DNA from: Tellurirhabdus bombi
GTDB lineage: Bacteria > Bacteroidota > Bacteroidia > Cytophagales > Spirosomataceae
Reading direction: 5' to 3'
Length of the DNA: 64,000 nucleotides
Assembly: GCF_021484805.1 (NCBI RefSeq)
Contig: NZ_CP090557.1
Location: forward strand, 2,864,001 to 2,928,000
Below, in pieces: positions 1-8,878 of this stretch (its first letter is position 1; each line of letters starts with the position of its first letter). Under the pieces are notes generated by a model. The model did no database searches, was not told the DNA's origin, and saw only the letters and a program-made list of their open reading frames with translations. The translations under genes and the position numbers were made by a program.

Positions 1-62
1 AAGCAAAAATCAGTTTCTAGGAAGGATGCTATAAGTATCCTGAAACTGAACACATTTTGCTT
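1..62. repeat. long imperfect stem-loop upstream of the bestrophin gene
   Basis: Three nested pairs of complementary arms are visible: AAGCAAAA (1-8) with TTTTGCTT (55-62), CAGTTTC (11-17) with GAAACTG (42-48), and AGGAT (23-27) with ATCCT (37-41). Together they could fold into one extended hairpin ending 8 nt before the ATG at 71. It may be a terminator of an upstream gene, a leader RNA structure or a relic repeat. The window edge prevents a decision. Confidence 0.4.
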
Positions 63-70
63 GGGTTAGT

Positions 71-1000
71 ATGATTTTGTACAAAAAAGACGATTGGTGG
101 AAAGCCATCTGGTTTTTCCACACAGGCGGTGCAGCTCGTTCTTTATGGAAACGATTAATCGCTGTTGCCGCTTATGTGACTACTATAACAATAGTTGAAC
201 TACGATTTGTTGATTTAAGTCTGGCCAACACCACAACAGAGTATTTTTCAGCTCTGGGAATTTTACTAGGACTTTTACTAGTATTTCGTACTAATACCGC
301 TTATGACCGCTTCTACGAAGGCCGTAGCTCCTGGGGGCTTTTAGTAAATACCAGCCGAAATATGGCGGCCATGCTAGGGGGTATTTTACCCCAGGAAGAC
401 CGGGCTAACCGCAAATTTTTTGCTAAGGCTATGTCCAATTTTGCTTTTGGACTTGCCAATCATCTTCGCAACATGGCTAACGTTACGGAACTAGAAGATC
501 TGGAAGACGGCAAGGAGTACATGCTTCACCACAGCGAGCACTTACCCGGCGCCATTGTGCTGCAAATGCGAATACGGCTTGAGGAGCTATACCGCGCTGG
601 CGTCATATCCGATGCGCAGTCAATCAACCTGAATGATGCAGTGATGGATTTCCTGAACGTGGCAGGCGTTTGCGAGCGCATCAAAAGCACGCCAATTCCT
701 TTTTCTTACAGCTTCATGATTAAGTTTCTGATCACCGTTTATGTGATCATACTGCCTTTTTCTATTCTGGAAGCCTATGGCTATCTAACCATCGTAGCGG
801 TTTTGGTAACGTCTTACGTGCTGGTGGGTCTGGAAATAATTGGTGAAGAAATTGAAGAACCATTTGGTTTAGAGCGTAATAACCTGCCCTTAAATCAACT
901 GTCTCAACTGATTCGAATAAATGTGCACGATCTGTTGCAGCTTCATCTACCCGTAGCCGAAAAAGAAGCAGCCCATACTGACTACGTGGTCGTTAACTGA
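71..1000 (+). CDS. bestrophin-family (RFP-TM) anion channel-like protein
   Basis: A 309-residue membrane protein of the bacterial bestrophin/YneE type, a family of pentameric inner-membrane anion or cation channels. The N-terminus (WWKAIWFFHTGGAAR) resembles the family's start. Hydrophobic stretches lie at about residues 25-45 and 58-75, the usual motif RTNTAYDRFYEGR follows the second, and a hydrophobic pair lies near 225-265 before the conserved acidic IGEEIEEPFG. Length is normal. The start at 71 sits directly after an upstream hairpin. The stop abuts the convergent rhodanese gene with no gap. The transported ion cannot be told from sequence. Confidence 0.85.
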   Translation: MILYKKDDWWKAIWFFHTGGAARSLWKRLIAVAAYVTTITIVELRFVDLSLANTTTEYFSALGILLGLLLVFRTNTAYDRFYEGRSSWGLLVNTSRNMAAMLGGILPQEDRANRKFFAKAMSNFAFGLANHLRNMANVTELEDLEDGKEYMLHHSEHLPGAIVLQMRIRLEELYRAGVISDAQSINLNDAVMDFLNVAGVCERIKSTPIPFSYSFMIKFLITVYVIILPFSILEAYGYLTIVAVLVTSYVLVGLEIIGEEIEEPFGLERNNLPLNQLSQLIRINVHDLLQLHLPVAEKEAAHTDYVVVN

Positions 1001-1309
1001 TTATACGTCTGTTTCCAGAATGCCGCCGTGCAGGTGGTAGATAGTCTTTTCCTGAAACTCAGGCTGGCGGCATAGGTCTTTGGCCGCGACGCGGCTGCGG
1101 ATCCCATTGGTGCAAATGACAACTACATTATGGTAGTCTACCAATTCATTTTTACGCTGGCGAATATCCGCCAACGGGATATTCAGACCACCTATGTTAA
1201 ACTCATCAAACTCCCATTCATCGCGTACATCCACCAATACCGTTGCGGGTTTTTCAATGAGCTGGTTCAATTCCTGAGTTGAAATATCCGTGTACGTTTT
1301 CATCATCAT
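1001..1309 (-). CDS. single-domain rhodanese-like protein
   Basis: A 102-residue stand-alone rhodanese fold. VDVRDEWEFDEFNIGG near residues 26-41 is the family's first conserved block, and CTNGIR (Cys66 to Arg71) forms a complete six-residue active-site loop with the catalytic cysteine that carries a persulfide sulfur. The protein is cytoplasmic with no signal peptide. Three in-frame ATGs (MMMK) sit at the start, so the true start could be any of 1309, 1306 or 1303. It is divergent from htpG and convergent with the bestrophin gene. The sulfur acceptor is unknown. Confidence 0.85.
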   Translation of the reverse strand: MMMKTYTDISTQELNQLIEKPATVLVDVRDEWEFDEFNIGGLNIPLADIRQRKNELVDYHNVVVICTNGIRSRVAAKDLCRQPEFQEKTIYHLHGGILETDV

Positions 1310-1452
1310 ACTTCAAAAACATACTTTCTGAAGGGAGGTTCCTGTTGCTGCAAAAAAAGGCTGTCTGTCAGTTTGTCAGAATAGCGTTTTTTGGAACGAG
1401 ATTTGAAAATGCGGCAATCATCACTAGTATTCAGTTAGTCTATCATTGAAAT

Positions 1453-3282
1453 ATGGAAGCAATCCAACACGAGAAAGGGCAGATTTCGATTCATACCGAG
1501 AACATCTTCCCAATTATCAAAAAATTTCTCTACTCTGACCACGAGATTTTCCTGCGCGAGCTGGTTTCCAATGCTGTAGATGCAACCCAGAAGCTAAAGA
1601 AACTGGCTTCTTTTGGGGAGTTTAATGGCGAACTGGGCGAATTGAAAGTGACCGTCAAGCTCGATAAAGAAGCCAAGACCATTACCGTTAGCGATCAGGG
1701 TATTGGTATGACGGCGGAAGAGATTAAAAAATACATCAACCAGATTGCTTTTTCCGGCGCTTCGGAATTTCTGGAAAAATACAAAGACAAGGTTGATGAC
1801 AAAGGAGCTATCATTGGCCACTTCGGATTAGGTTTCTACTCGGCGTTCATGGTAGCCGAACAAGTTGAGATCATTACGAAGTCATTCCGGGAGGGCAGCG
1901 AACCCGCGCGTTGGGTGTGCGATGGCTCAACGGAGTTTGAAATCACCTCCGCTGAACGGGCTGAGCATGGAACAGATGTCATTCTGCACATTGCACCTGA
2001 CTCAGAAGAGTTTCTGGACACGTCCAGGCTGCAAAGCATTCTCGAAAAATACGGAAAATTCCTGCCGGTTAGCATTGAATTTGACGGAAAAACAATCAAT
2101 AACACAGCGCCCATCTGGACCAAATCACCGTCGGAGCTGCAGGACGAAGATTACAAGAATTTCTACAAAGAGCTGTATCCATTCTCAGAAGAGCCTCTTT
2201 TCTGGATTCATCTCAACGTCGATTATCCGTTCAATCTGACAGGAGTTTTGTATTTCCCAAAAATCAAAAATGACTTTCAGATTCGGCGGGAGAAAATTCA
2301 ACTCTACAGTCGTCAGGTTTTTATTACGGATGAAGTTAAAGACATCGTTCCTGACTTCTTGATGCTCTTGCACGGGGTTATTGACTCGCCGGATATTCCA
2401 CTGAACGTTTCGCGGAGCTTCCTGCAATCAGATAGTAACGTTAAGAAAATCAACGGTTACATCACCCGGAAAGTAGCTGACAAACTGGCCGAAATGTTTC
2501 GGAATGACCGGGCCAGCTTCGAGCAGAAATTCGACGACATAGGCCTGTTTATCAAATATGGTATAATTTCGGACGAGAAGTTTTATGAAAAAGCCAAAGA
2601 TTTCAGTCTGGTAAAAACAGTAGACAATAAATTCTACACGTTCAACGAATTCCGCGAAGCCGTGCAGGCTAACCAGACTGACAAAAACGGAACGGTTACG
2701 TGGTTATACACAACGGATCGTCAGAAACAGGACGGTTTCATCGAATCTGCCCGGAAGCGGGGTTACGAAGTGTTGTTGATGGACAACGTTCTTGATCCGC
2801 ATTTTATCAACACACTGGAATCAAAACTGGAAAAGATCAGCCTGAAACGCGTTGACTCGGATACGCTGGATAAGTTGATTGACTCGGGGGTATCCAACGA
2901 AAGTGTATTGTCGGAAGACGATCAAAATAAATTAAAAACCTTGTTTGAAGCGGTAGCCAATGACAAAGCTGTGACTGTTTCGGTCGAGGCAATGCCAACC
3001 GATGAGTTACCAGTAACGATTACCTTACCTGAGTTCTTCCGCCGGATGAAAGACATGTCGGCGCTGGGTGGGGGAAATCAAATGATGTTTGGCGCGTTGC
3101 CTGACAGCTACAACCTGGCCGTTAATGCCAACCACCCGCTGGTAGATCGTATTCTGAAAGCAGATGAAGACGCCCAGAAGACACTGGCTAAGCAACTACT
3201 GGATCTGGCAAAATTGACCCAGGGAATGCTCTCTGGCGCTGACCTGACGGCTTTTGTTCGCCGTACAGCAGAAGGTTTGTAA
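1453..3282 (+). CDS. htpG: molecular chaperone HtpG (Hsp90 family)
   Basis: A 609-residue Hsp90 homologue, the normal bacterial length. The N-terminal GHKL ATPase domain (about residues 1-230) carries the ATP-binding motifs SNAVDA, DQGIGMT and GHFGLGFYS. The middle domain (about 230-490) includes GVLYFPK and the conserved run DSPDIPLNVSR, and the C-terminal dimerisation domain follows. HtpG is a cytosolic ATP-driven dimeric chaperone that remodels client proteins. It is monocistronic: a strong terminator follows at once and the upstream gene is divergent. Confidence 0.97.
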   Translation: MEAIQHEKGQISIHTENIFPIIKKFLYSDHEIFLRELVSNAVDATQKLKKLASFGEFNGELGELKVTVKLDKEAKTITVSDQGIGMTAEEIKKYINQIAFSGASEFLEKYKDKVDDKGAIIGHFGLGFYSAFMVAEQVEIITKSFREGSEPARWVCDGSTEFEITSAERAEHGTDVILHIAPDSEEFLDTSRLQSILEKYGKFLPVSIEFDGKTINNTAPIWTKSPSELQDEDYKNFYKELYPFSEEPLFWIHLNVDYPFNLTGVLYFPKIKNDFQIRREKIQLYSRQVFITDEVKDIVPDFLMLLHGVIDSPDIPLNVSRSFLQSDSNVKKINGYITRKVADKLAEMFRNDRASFEQKFDDIGLFIKYGIISDEKFYEKAKDFSLVKTVDNKFYTFNEFREAVQANQTDKNGTVTWLYTTDRQKQDGFIESARKRGYEVLLMDNVLDPHFINTLESKLEKISLKRVDSDTLDKLIDSGVSNESVLSEDDQNKLKTLFEAVANDKAVTVSVEAMPTDELPVTITLPEFFRRMKDMSALGGGNQMMFGALPDSYNLAVNANHPLVDRILKADEDAQKTLAKQLLDLAKLTQGMLSGADLTAFVRRTAEGL

Positions 3283-3298
3283 GGATTCCTGATACAAG

Positions 3299-3337
3299 CG
3301 AGAAACCCCGACCAACTTGGTCGGGGTTTCTCGTTTT
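3299..3337 (+). terminator. Rho-independent terminator of htpG
   Basis: A perfect 16-bp stem (left arm 3299-3314, right arm 3318-3333) with a 3-nt loop, followed by TTTT. It lies 17 nt after the htpG stop. Confidence 0.9.
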
Positions 3338-3369
3338 AAGAAGTAGTTGTTGCGCTTGAAGGTTAAGTC

Positions 3370-3888
3370 TTACAATGCTTTCATATACTTTTTCTCGTGC
3401 AGAGCGCGGGCTTGTCCAACCCAGTCTTCGCGCTCAATGCGGCCCGGAAAAAATTCTGTGATCTCGTTGATTTTCTGGATGTCTTCAGCAGTACAGTTCG
3501 CCAGTTGACGGAAAGTGTAAATATTTAGTGAGTGCAGCTTCTTCTCAAAGAAAGGACCAATCCCTGAAATGTCTTTTAAATCATCTGCCTCCAAGACAGA
3601 TGCGCGGCCAATGCGGTCGAAATTTAATTCACTAGAGCGGGCTGCAATGCGTTGTAAGACAGCATGATCATCATCCTGTACAATGGCGGAAAAGGTAGCC
3701 ATTTTTTGCTTGTATTCGAGACAGGTATTCAAAGCTGTTTCCTGCTCCTCTAATTGCTCTTGTAAATCGGTTGCCTTTCGGCTTAGAAGGAGATGTGCAA
3801 TTAAATAACCAACCAAGGCAGCGAAAGCCAGTAAAAGCAGGATTTCGGTGATAGCTACACCCTGGCTAAAAGGATCAAAGTTGAACAT
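3370..3888 (-). CDS. membrane-anchored coiled-coil protein with helix-hairpin-helix domain
   Basis: 172 residues. One transmembrane helix lies near residues 13-35, then a Glu/Gln-rich coiled coil (about 38-60), then a C-terminal segment reading DLKDISGIGPFFEKKL and TFRQLANCTAEDIQKI. That pattern matches the helix-hairpin-helix found at the C-terminus of small Bacteroidota membrane proteins. The N-terminus resembles that of the neighbouring 61-residue protein (both begin MFN, a short linker, one helix, a coiled coil), so the two look related. It sits downstream of an OmpA-domain gene on the same strand. The role is unknown; nucleic-acid or protein binding by the HhH region is inference. Confidence 0.75.
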   Translation of the reverse strand: MFNFDPFSQGVAITEILLLLAFAALVGYLIAHLLLSRKATDLQEQLEEQETALNTCLEYKQKMATFSAIVQDDDHAVLQRIAARSSELNFDRIGRASVLEADDLKDISGIGPFFEKKLHSLNIYTFRQLANCTAEDIQKINEITEFFPGRIEREDWVGQARALHEKKYMKAL

Positions 3889-3961
3889 TCGTTTTTAGTT
3901 TTAAAGTATGGTGTGAATAACTTAAGCGTTAGAAAATAAATCTAGTTGAGCAGTAAACAGG

Positions 3962-4147
3962 TTAATGTCCGAACTGACGACATTCTTGCAGGTCTATAGC
4001 TACGCTATGCAGTTTTTGCTCTAGCTGACGAATGTGATTTTTTCGGTTAACGTAACCAATGATAAAACCTAACGTACAAGCAACCAACAACATAATTAAG
4101 TGGTGTAGCGTTGCATCGGGCAAATGAAGAGGATTCAGGTTAAACAT
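3962..4147 (-). CDS. small single-pass membrane protein
   Basis: 61 residues with one predicted transmembrane helix at about residues 16-33 (LIMLLVACTLGFIIGYV) followed by a short basic/amphipathic stretch. It looks like a shortened relative of the 172-residue HhH protein downstream, lacking the HhH part. The start lies about 30 nt from the stop of the upstream OmpA gene, so the three probably share a transcript. I do not recognise a named family. It could be a degenerate duplicate. Confidence 0.6.
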   Translation of the reverse strand: MFNLNPLHLPDATLHHLIMLLVACTLGFIIGYVNRKNHIRQLEQKLHSVAIDLQECRQFGH

Positions 4148-4178
4148 ACGTCTGATGAATTTGGGTGAAATGAAAGGA

Positions 4179-5111
4179 TTATTTTATGACTACGATCGTT
4201 GCCCGCCGATTAGCCCGCCGACCTTCCGCTGTGTTATTAGAGGCCACGGGTTGAGCTTCTCCTTTTCCCGCAACCTCAATCTGGCTGGCAGAAATACCAG
4301 CTTTGATGAATTGTTCTTTCACGGCGTTGGCCCGCACTCGTGAAAGGGTAAGATTGATGCCTGGAGTGCCTACGTTATCGGTATAGCCGGTGATTCGAAG
4401 CTTTTGGTCAGGATGTTCGTTCAAAAATTGCTGTGCTTCGTTCAGGAAGGTCCGGGTGGCTTCAGTAGCGATATACGTAGTCTGACCTGTATTAAAATAA
4501 AGATTAACTGGCTCAAAGACAGAGCTGTACTTTTCAGCCTTTGCTAAAGTCTCTTCCTCGCTGGGTTTCTGGCCCTTAATTGTCAATTCGTCTAAAAAGG
4601 TGTACCGCATGGTATTGTAAAGACTATCTCCATTCGGTGAAAAGACTAAATCGGTAGCTTGTTTACCCTGGATTAGCAGTTGATTGGTTGCAACACCCCG
4701 CCGAATTAGAAAAGCACGTAGCGCTTCTGCACGGGCAATGCCAAGGTTAGGCTCGTTGGAAGAATTCTGTTCGTCAGCACCAAACAAGCCTGTCAGCAGT
4801 AATCGCCTGTTTGGATTATTTTTCAAATAAGTGGCTAGCGAATCGAGTACAGTTGAAACCGTATTCATGTCTAAAGAAGAACCTGATTTCGCAAAAGCCA
4901 GGTTATCCGGTGAGTTCAGAATGAAGTTGTTTCCATCGTTTAGGCTGGCTGCTGGTTTAATAAAGGTAGGTGCGGAAGAATTGGCAAAGGCCATAGGAGC
5001 AGGCGTATCGAAATTTGGACATAGTTGCTTAACGCGGCAAACATGCCAATAGGCAGAACCGCCCATCCATAGTAAAAGCAAAACGATCCAGGGCATTTTA
5101 TTGGTTAGCAT
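4179..5111 (-). CDS. OmpA-family peptidoglycan-associated protein with two OmpA-like domains
   Basis: 310 residues. An N-terminal hydrophobic segment (about 7-22, PWIVLLLLWMGGSAYW) works as a membrane anchor or signal. Residues about 90-150 form a divergent OmpA-like domain (RLLLTGLFG, GIARAEALRAFLIRRG). Residues about 200-310 form a canonical OmpA C-terminal domain with ITGYTDNVG, LSRVRANAVKEQFIKAG and GRRANRRATIVV, the peptidoglycan-binding signature. It probably tethers an envelope structure to the cell wall. It heads a leftward group with the two small coiled-coil membrane proteins. Confidence 0.85.
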   Translation of the reverse strand: MLTNKMPWIVLLLLWMGGSAYWHVCRVKQLCPNFDTPAPMAFANSSAPTFIKPAASLNDGNNFILNSPDNLAFAKSGSSLDMNTVSTVLDSLATYLKNNPNRRLLLTGLFGADEQNSSNEPNLGIARAEALRAFLIRRGVATNQLLIQGKQATDLVFSPNGDSLYNTMRYTFLDELTIKGQKPSEEETLAKAEKYSSVFEPVNLYFNTGQTTYIATEATRTFLNEAQQFLNEHPDQKLRITGYTDNVGTPGINLTLSRVRANAVKEQFIKAGISASQIEVAGKGEAQPVASNNTAEGRRANRRATIVVIK

Positions 5112-5216
5112 GGAAGGATGTTTAATTTGTTTCCGTTCTGACGCTAAGGAATGCGCGAAGTCTCGCTATTTCCAGAAAACAAATTGGGTTGAGTCCACCA
5201 TTCAATAATAGCAGTC

Positions 5217-5256
5217 ATAAAAAAAGCCTGACAATGTAAATTGTCAGGCTTTTTAT
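5217..5256 (-). terminator. terminator between rho and the OmpA gene
   Basis: A perfect 15-bp stem (5221-5235 with 5240-5254) and a 4-nt loop, flanked by A-rich sequence on the left and T-rich on the right, so it can work in both directions. On the minus strand it ends the rho transcript 14 nt after its stop codon. Confidence 0.9.
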
Positions 5257-5270
5257 TGAAGATTAAAATA

Positions 5271-7298
5271 TTATCGATTCATGGACACCAGGAATTCGTC
5301 GTTGTTACGCGTTCCCCGCATGCGGTCAAGCAGGAAGTCCATGGATTCCATTTGATTCATATCGGCCATGTGCTTGCGCAGAATCCAGACGCGCTGGAGC
5401 GTTTCTTTATCAAGCAGCAGATCTTCGCGGCGAGTACCAGATGCCGTTACGTCAACAGCCGGGAATACACGTTTGTTAGCCAGTTTACGGTCAAGCTGAA
5501 GTTCCATATTACCCGTACCTTTGAATTCTTCAAAGATAACTTCGTCCATTTTAGAACCTGTATCAATCAGAGCCGTGGCAATAATGGTCAGCGAACCTCC
5601 ATTTTCGACGTTCCGGGCTGCACCAAAGAAACGTTTCGGTTTGTGAAGCGCGTTGGCGTCAACCCCACCCGACAGAATTTTACCCGATGAGGGAACTACT
5701 GTATTGTAAGCCCGAGCTAGACGAGTGATCGAATCAAGCAGAATCACGACATCGTGACCACACTCAACCATGCGCTTGGCTTTTTCGAGAACCATGGCCG
5801 ATACTTTAACGTGCCGTTCAGCCTGCTCATCAAACGTAGAAGAAATCACTTCCGCCCGTACGCTGCGTGCCATGTCAGTTACTTCCTCGGGACGCTCATC
5901 AATCAGTAAAATAATAAGGTATACTTCCGGGTGATTTCTCGTGATGGCATTGGCAATGTCCTTAAGCAGAACGGTTTTGCCCGTTTTAGGCTGGGCCACA
6001 ATCATGCCCCGCTGGCCTTTACCAATCGGTGCAAACAGGTCTACAATACGGGTCGAATATTGGTCCGGCTTCGTGCTAAGATTCAGCTTTTCTTCGGGAA
6101 ACAGCGGAGTCAAATACTCGAATGGAATCCGGTCGCGTATTTCCTCTGTTGTTTTGCCATTTACGGAAGAGACGCGCAAAAGTGCAAAATACTTTTCACC
6201 TTCTTTAGGGGGGCGAATCTGGCCCCGCACCGTATCGCCGGTTTTCAAACCGAACAATTTAATTTGTGACGGTGATACATATATGTCGTCCGGACTGGCG
6301 AGGTAGTTATAGTCCGATGAGCGAAGAAAACCATAGCCTCCATCTGACATAATTTCCAGAACGCCTTCGTTCTCAATAATTCCGTCAAACTCGCGGATGT
6401 GCTGGTTATACTGACGGCGTATCCGGTTTGTGTATTCGTCGGGTCGGGCTGGCTGCCGTTGTTCCGGTTGTTGCTGCGGAACCGTTGGCTGAGCAGGCTG
6501 CTGGGCCGCTACTGATGCTGTTTCTTCCGAGTCAGACGTTGGAGCTGAGGCTTCCTGAAGTGGTTCATTTTCAGTAGGAGCGGTAAAAAATTCCTCTGTA
6601 TCTGGTTCTAATACAAGGTTAATAGCCGCTTCTTCAACTTCCCGTGAACGTTTGTTAGGCCGAGGTGCGTGAGCCGTAGGCTTGGTTGCTGGCGCCTCAG
6701 CCGGAGCATCGGGGGCGTCTTGGATAGAATCAGGGGCCTGTTCCGCTTGTGGACGTTCACTACCATCTCGCCGAATCCGTTGCCGCGACCGACGATTGTC
6801 AATGTCTATTTCTGCCGAAGCCGGTGCCGAAGCGGATGTTGCCTCTACCGATTCTTCGGTTTTAGGTTCTGTTAAAACCGGTTGGTTAACCCGGTTGCGA
6901 TTTTCTCCGTTACGACGATCGGTATTGGGCCGATCGGTACGGCGCTGTTGTTCAGGACGATTGCCTGTACTTTCGTTTTTGCGTTTCTGCTCGGTTGGGC
7001 GAGTTTCAGAAGCACTGGGTTTACTAATGGGTTGGGCGTCAACAGACTTATCAGCATCCGCTGGAGCTTCGGCGCGTGGGCGACGTCCACGGCGCTGGTT
7101 ATCCGCAGCGGGCGCGTCGGCTTCCGCAGAGCCATCAGCAGCGATCGGAGCAGCCTCAGGTGCAATAGCCTGCTGGTCTAAGATCTTGTAAATCAGCTCT
7201 TTCTTGTTATACTTGGAAATGTCGCGGATTTGGAATTTTTCGGCTATTGGCTTTAACTCAGACAATAGCATATTGTTTAGTTCTTCAATATTGTACAT
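5271..7298 (-). CDS. rho: transcription termination factor Rho with long N-terminal extension
   Basis: Hexameric RNA helicase that terminates transcription. I start it at the ATG giving [10 protein letters not shown], the usual Rho N-domain start, rather than six codons upstream. The product is about 675 residues against some 420 for typical Rho. The excess is a low-complexity Ala/Pro/Glu/Gln/Arg-rich stretch (about residues 45-300) between the Rho N-domain and the cold-shock RNA-binding domain ([16 protein letters not shown]). The ATPase core has PKTGKT (Walker A), [16 protein letters not shown] (Walker B) and SGGVDANAL. Bacteroidota Rho proteins often carry such insertions. A 317-nt leader precedes the gene, with no ORF I can support. 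Confidence 0.96.
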   Translation of the reverse strand: MYNIEELNNMLLSELKPIAEKFQIRDISKYNKKELIYKILDQQAIAPEAAPIAADGSAEADAPAADNQRRGRRPRAEAPADADKSVDAQPISKPSASETRPTEQKRKNESTGNRPEQQRRTDRPNTDRRNGENRNRVNQPVLTEPKTEESVEATSASAPASAEIDIDNRRSRQRIRRDGSERPQAEQAPDSIQDAPDAPAEAPATKPTAHAPRPNKRSREVEEAAINLVLEPDTEEFFTAPTENEPLQEASAPTSDSEETASVAAQQPAQPTVPQQQPEQRQPARPDEYTNRIRRQYNQHIREFDGIIENEGVLEIMSDGGYGFLRSSDYNYLASPDDIYVSPSQIKLFGLKTGDTVRGQIRPPKEGEKYFALLRVSSVNGKTTEEIRDRIPFEYLTPLFPEEKLNLSTKPDQYSTRIVDLFAPIGKGQRGMIVAQPKTGKTVLLKDIANAITRNHPEVYLIILLIDERPEEVTDMARSVRAEVISSTFDEQAERHVKVSAMVLEKAKRMVECGHDVVILLDSITRLARAYNTVVPSSGKILSGGVDANALHKPKRFFGAARNVENGGSLTIIATALIDTGSKMDEVIFEEFKGTGNMELQLDRKLANKRVFPAVDVTASGTRREDLLLDKETLQRVWILRKHMADMNQMESMDFLLDRMRGTRNNDEFLVSMNR

Positions 7299-7615
7299 AA
7301 AGGCTAATAGAAGCAAAGAGGTGCTTTACTTATTGATAGTGAGCGTGTTGTGAACGAGTGTTGACCAAAGAGGATATTCTGATGCTTAAAAGAAACGACT
7401 ACTAAAACGTATAGTACAAGACAGTTAATTAACAAAAAGAAGTGGTAATTTGGTAGTTACGCGTCAGACTACTGAGTAGATCAAATTGCGGCTGATCTCA
7501 TGACAAGAACTGTTGCCACAATGTTAATACGAAACCCCTGATTTGTCAACAAAAAAAACGTCCTTGAAAAGAAATTGTTTTGGCTGGTGGCAAAAATATT
7601 TGCCTATGGCCCGGA
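7299..7615. other. 317-nt intergenic region / rho leader
   Basis: Lies between the MscS-like gene and rho, both read leftward. It probably holds the rho promoter and 5' leader. I see no convincing ORF, hairpin terminator or RNA gene. A long leader is common where Rho regulates its own transcription, but no element here proves that. Confidence 0.4.
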
Positions 7616-8785
7616 CTATTGTTCGAGTGGATGTTCTGACTGGTTGCGAAGATATAGCATCCGGGTCGGAAATGCAAGTTGTCCGTTATTATGGTGAACG
7701 ATATTGATTAACCGATAGTTCATTTCTTCTTTGATTCGGTTAAACTCGCGCCAGTCGGCAGTAGAAACGTAATATTGAATCAAAATATCCAGTGAACTTT
7801 CGTTGAAGCTATCAAATAAAATAAGGGCTGGATTGGCATTTGTCATCGGGTGATCCGCAAACAGTTGGCGAATCTCTTCCACAATGCGCTGAAGCGTTTC
7901 CGGCGGCGTATCAAGAGCCAGCCGAAGGGGGAATTTCGCGCGTCGCTGTCTGCGTTCAGTCAGGTTATCAAGCGATTGAGAAACCATTAGCCGGTTGGGA
8001 ACGGCAATAAGACTGCCTTCATCCGTGCGGAGGCGAGTGCTCCGAAAGCCAATTTTTTCGACGGTTCCGGTTACTTGATTAACGCCCGTTCCCGCCGTAA
8101 CGGTATCGCCGGTAACAAAAGGACGGTCAAGCAGAATAGCGAAAGAAGCAAACAAATTTTCGAGCGTTTCGCGGGCTGCCAACGCAATGGCCAAACCGCC
8201 AATACCAAGTCCGGTAACTAAGCCAATCACATTAACGCCGTATACCAGGCCCAGCGTGGCAAAACCACCGATAATGCAGACACTCAAAATAATCAGGTCG
8301 CGCAGGAAAGGCACGAGTTGATCGTCCAGCTTGGTCTCGGTCAGTTCGGCCCGGCGCTGAAAAATTAGCGCGAAGAATTTAATGGTTCGAACGCCCAGCC
8401 AGATCAGCACCAGCATAATGATTGTCTGGTAAAGACGGGCCACAATCTGGCGAGTGCCAAACTGGGTAATGGGTGGCCACTCCCAGGTGGAGGGAATAGA
8501 AAGAAGGCTGAAGGCGATGTAAACAACAACAAGCAGCAGCAAAATTTCAATGGGTTTGCGAACCAGACGGATAAATTCCGAGAGCGGAACGGCACTGGTT
8601 TTAGACCGCATTAAACCATAAAACGTCTTGCTCAAAATCGTGGAGACGTGTTTTTTGAGCAAGGTAACAGCCAGAATTAGGCCGGAGAACAAAAGAATAG
8701 TACCAATAGAGTTCTCCAGAATCTGGGGGCTGAACCATTGTTCCAACGTCTGCATGAATAGAAGCGGCGTGCTTTTTTCTGCCAA
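7616..8785 (-). CDS. MscS-family mechanosensitive ion channel
   Basis: 389 residues. Four hydrophobic segments precede the MscS signature GLGIGGLAIALAARETLENLFAS at about residues 190-215, the pore-lining helix and its exit. A beta domain follows (RPFVTGDTV to GFRSTRLRT) and then the alpha/beta C-terminal domain. Such channels open on membrane tension and release solutes after hypo-osmotic shock. Length suits a family member with one extra N-terminal helix pair. Another ATG at codon 11 (MQTLEQWF) is possible as start. Divergent from coaX. Confidence 0.9.
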   Translation of the reverse strand: MAEKSTPLLFMQTLEQWFSPQILENSIGTILLFSGLILAVTLLKKHVSTILSKTFYGLMRSKTSAVPLSEFIRLVRKPIEILLLLVVVYIAFSLLSIPSTWEWPPITQFGTRQIVARLYQTIIMLVLIWLGVRTIKFFALIFQRRAELTETKLDDQLVPFLRDLIILSVCIIGGFATLGLVYGVNVIGLVTGLGIGGLAIALAARETLENLFASFAILLDRPFVTGDTVTAGTGVNQVTGTVEKIGFRSTRLRTDEGSLIAVPNRLMVSQSLDNLTERRQRRAKFPLRLALDTPPETLQRIVEEIRQLFADHPMTNANPALILFDSFNESSLDILIQYYVSTADWREFNRIKEEMNYRLINIVHHNNGQLAFPTRMLYLRNQSEHPLEQ

Positions 8786-8878
8786 AATTCTGCAATGCCG
8801 CTTGGATTTACAATTTTTGCGGCGTCGTTTTCAGTCGATAAAAATAAAAGCGACTTTAAAATAATTTTATTGGTAAGT

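Noticed and set aside
1594-2427. Several frames of 75-124 codons overlapping htpG.
   Set aside because: Shadows of a well-conserved chaperone gene on both strands.
6682-7191. Long open frames on the plus strand opposite the rho N-terminal extension (also 6669-6875 and 6882-7181).
   Set aside because: They arise from biased codons of the low-complexity Rho insertion; they have no family resemblance or start signal.
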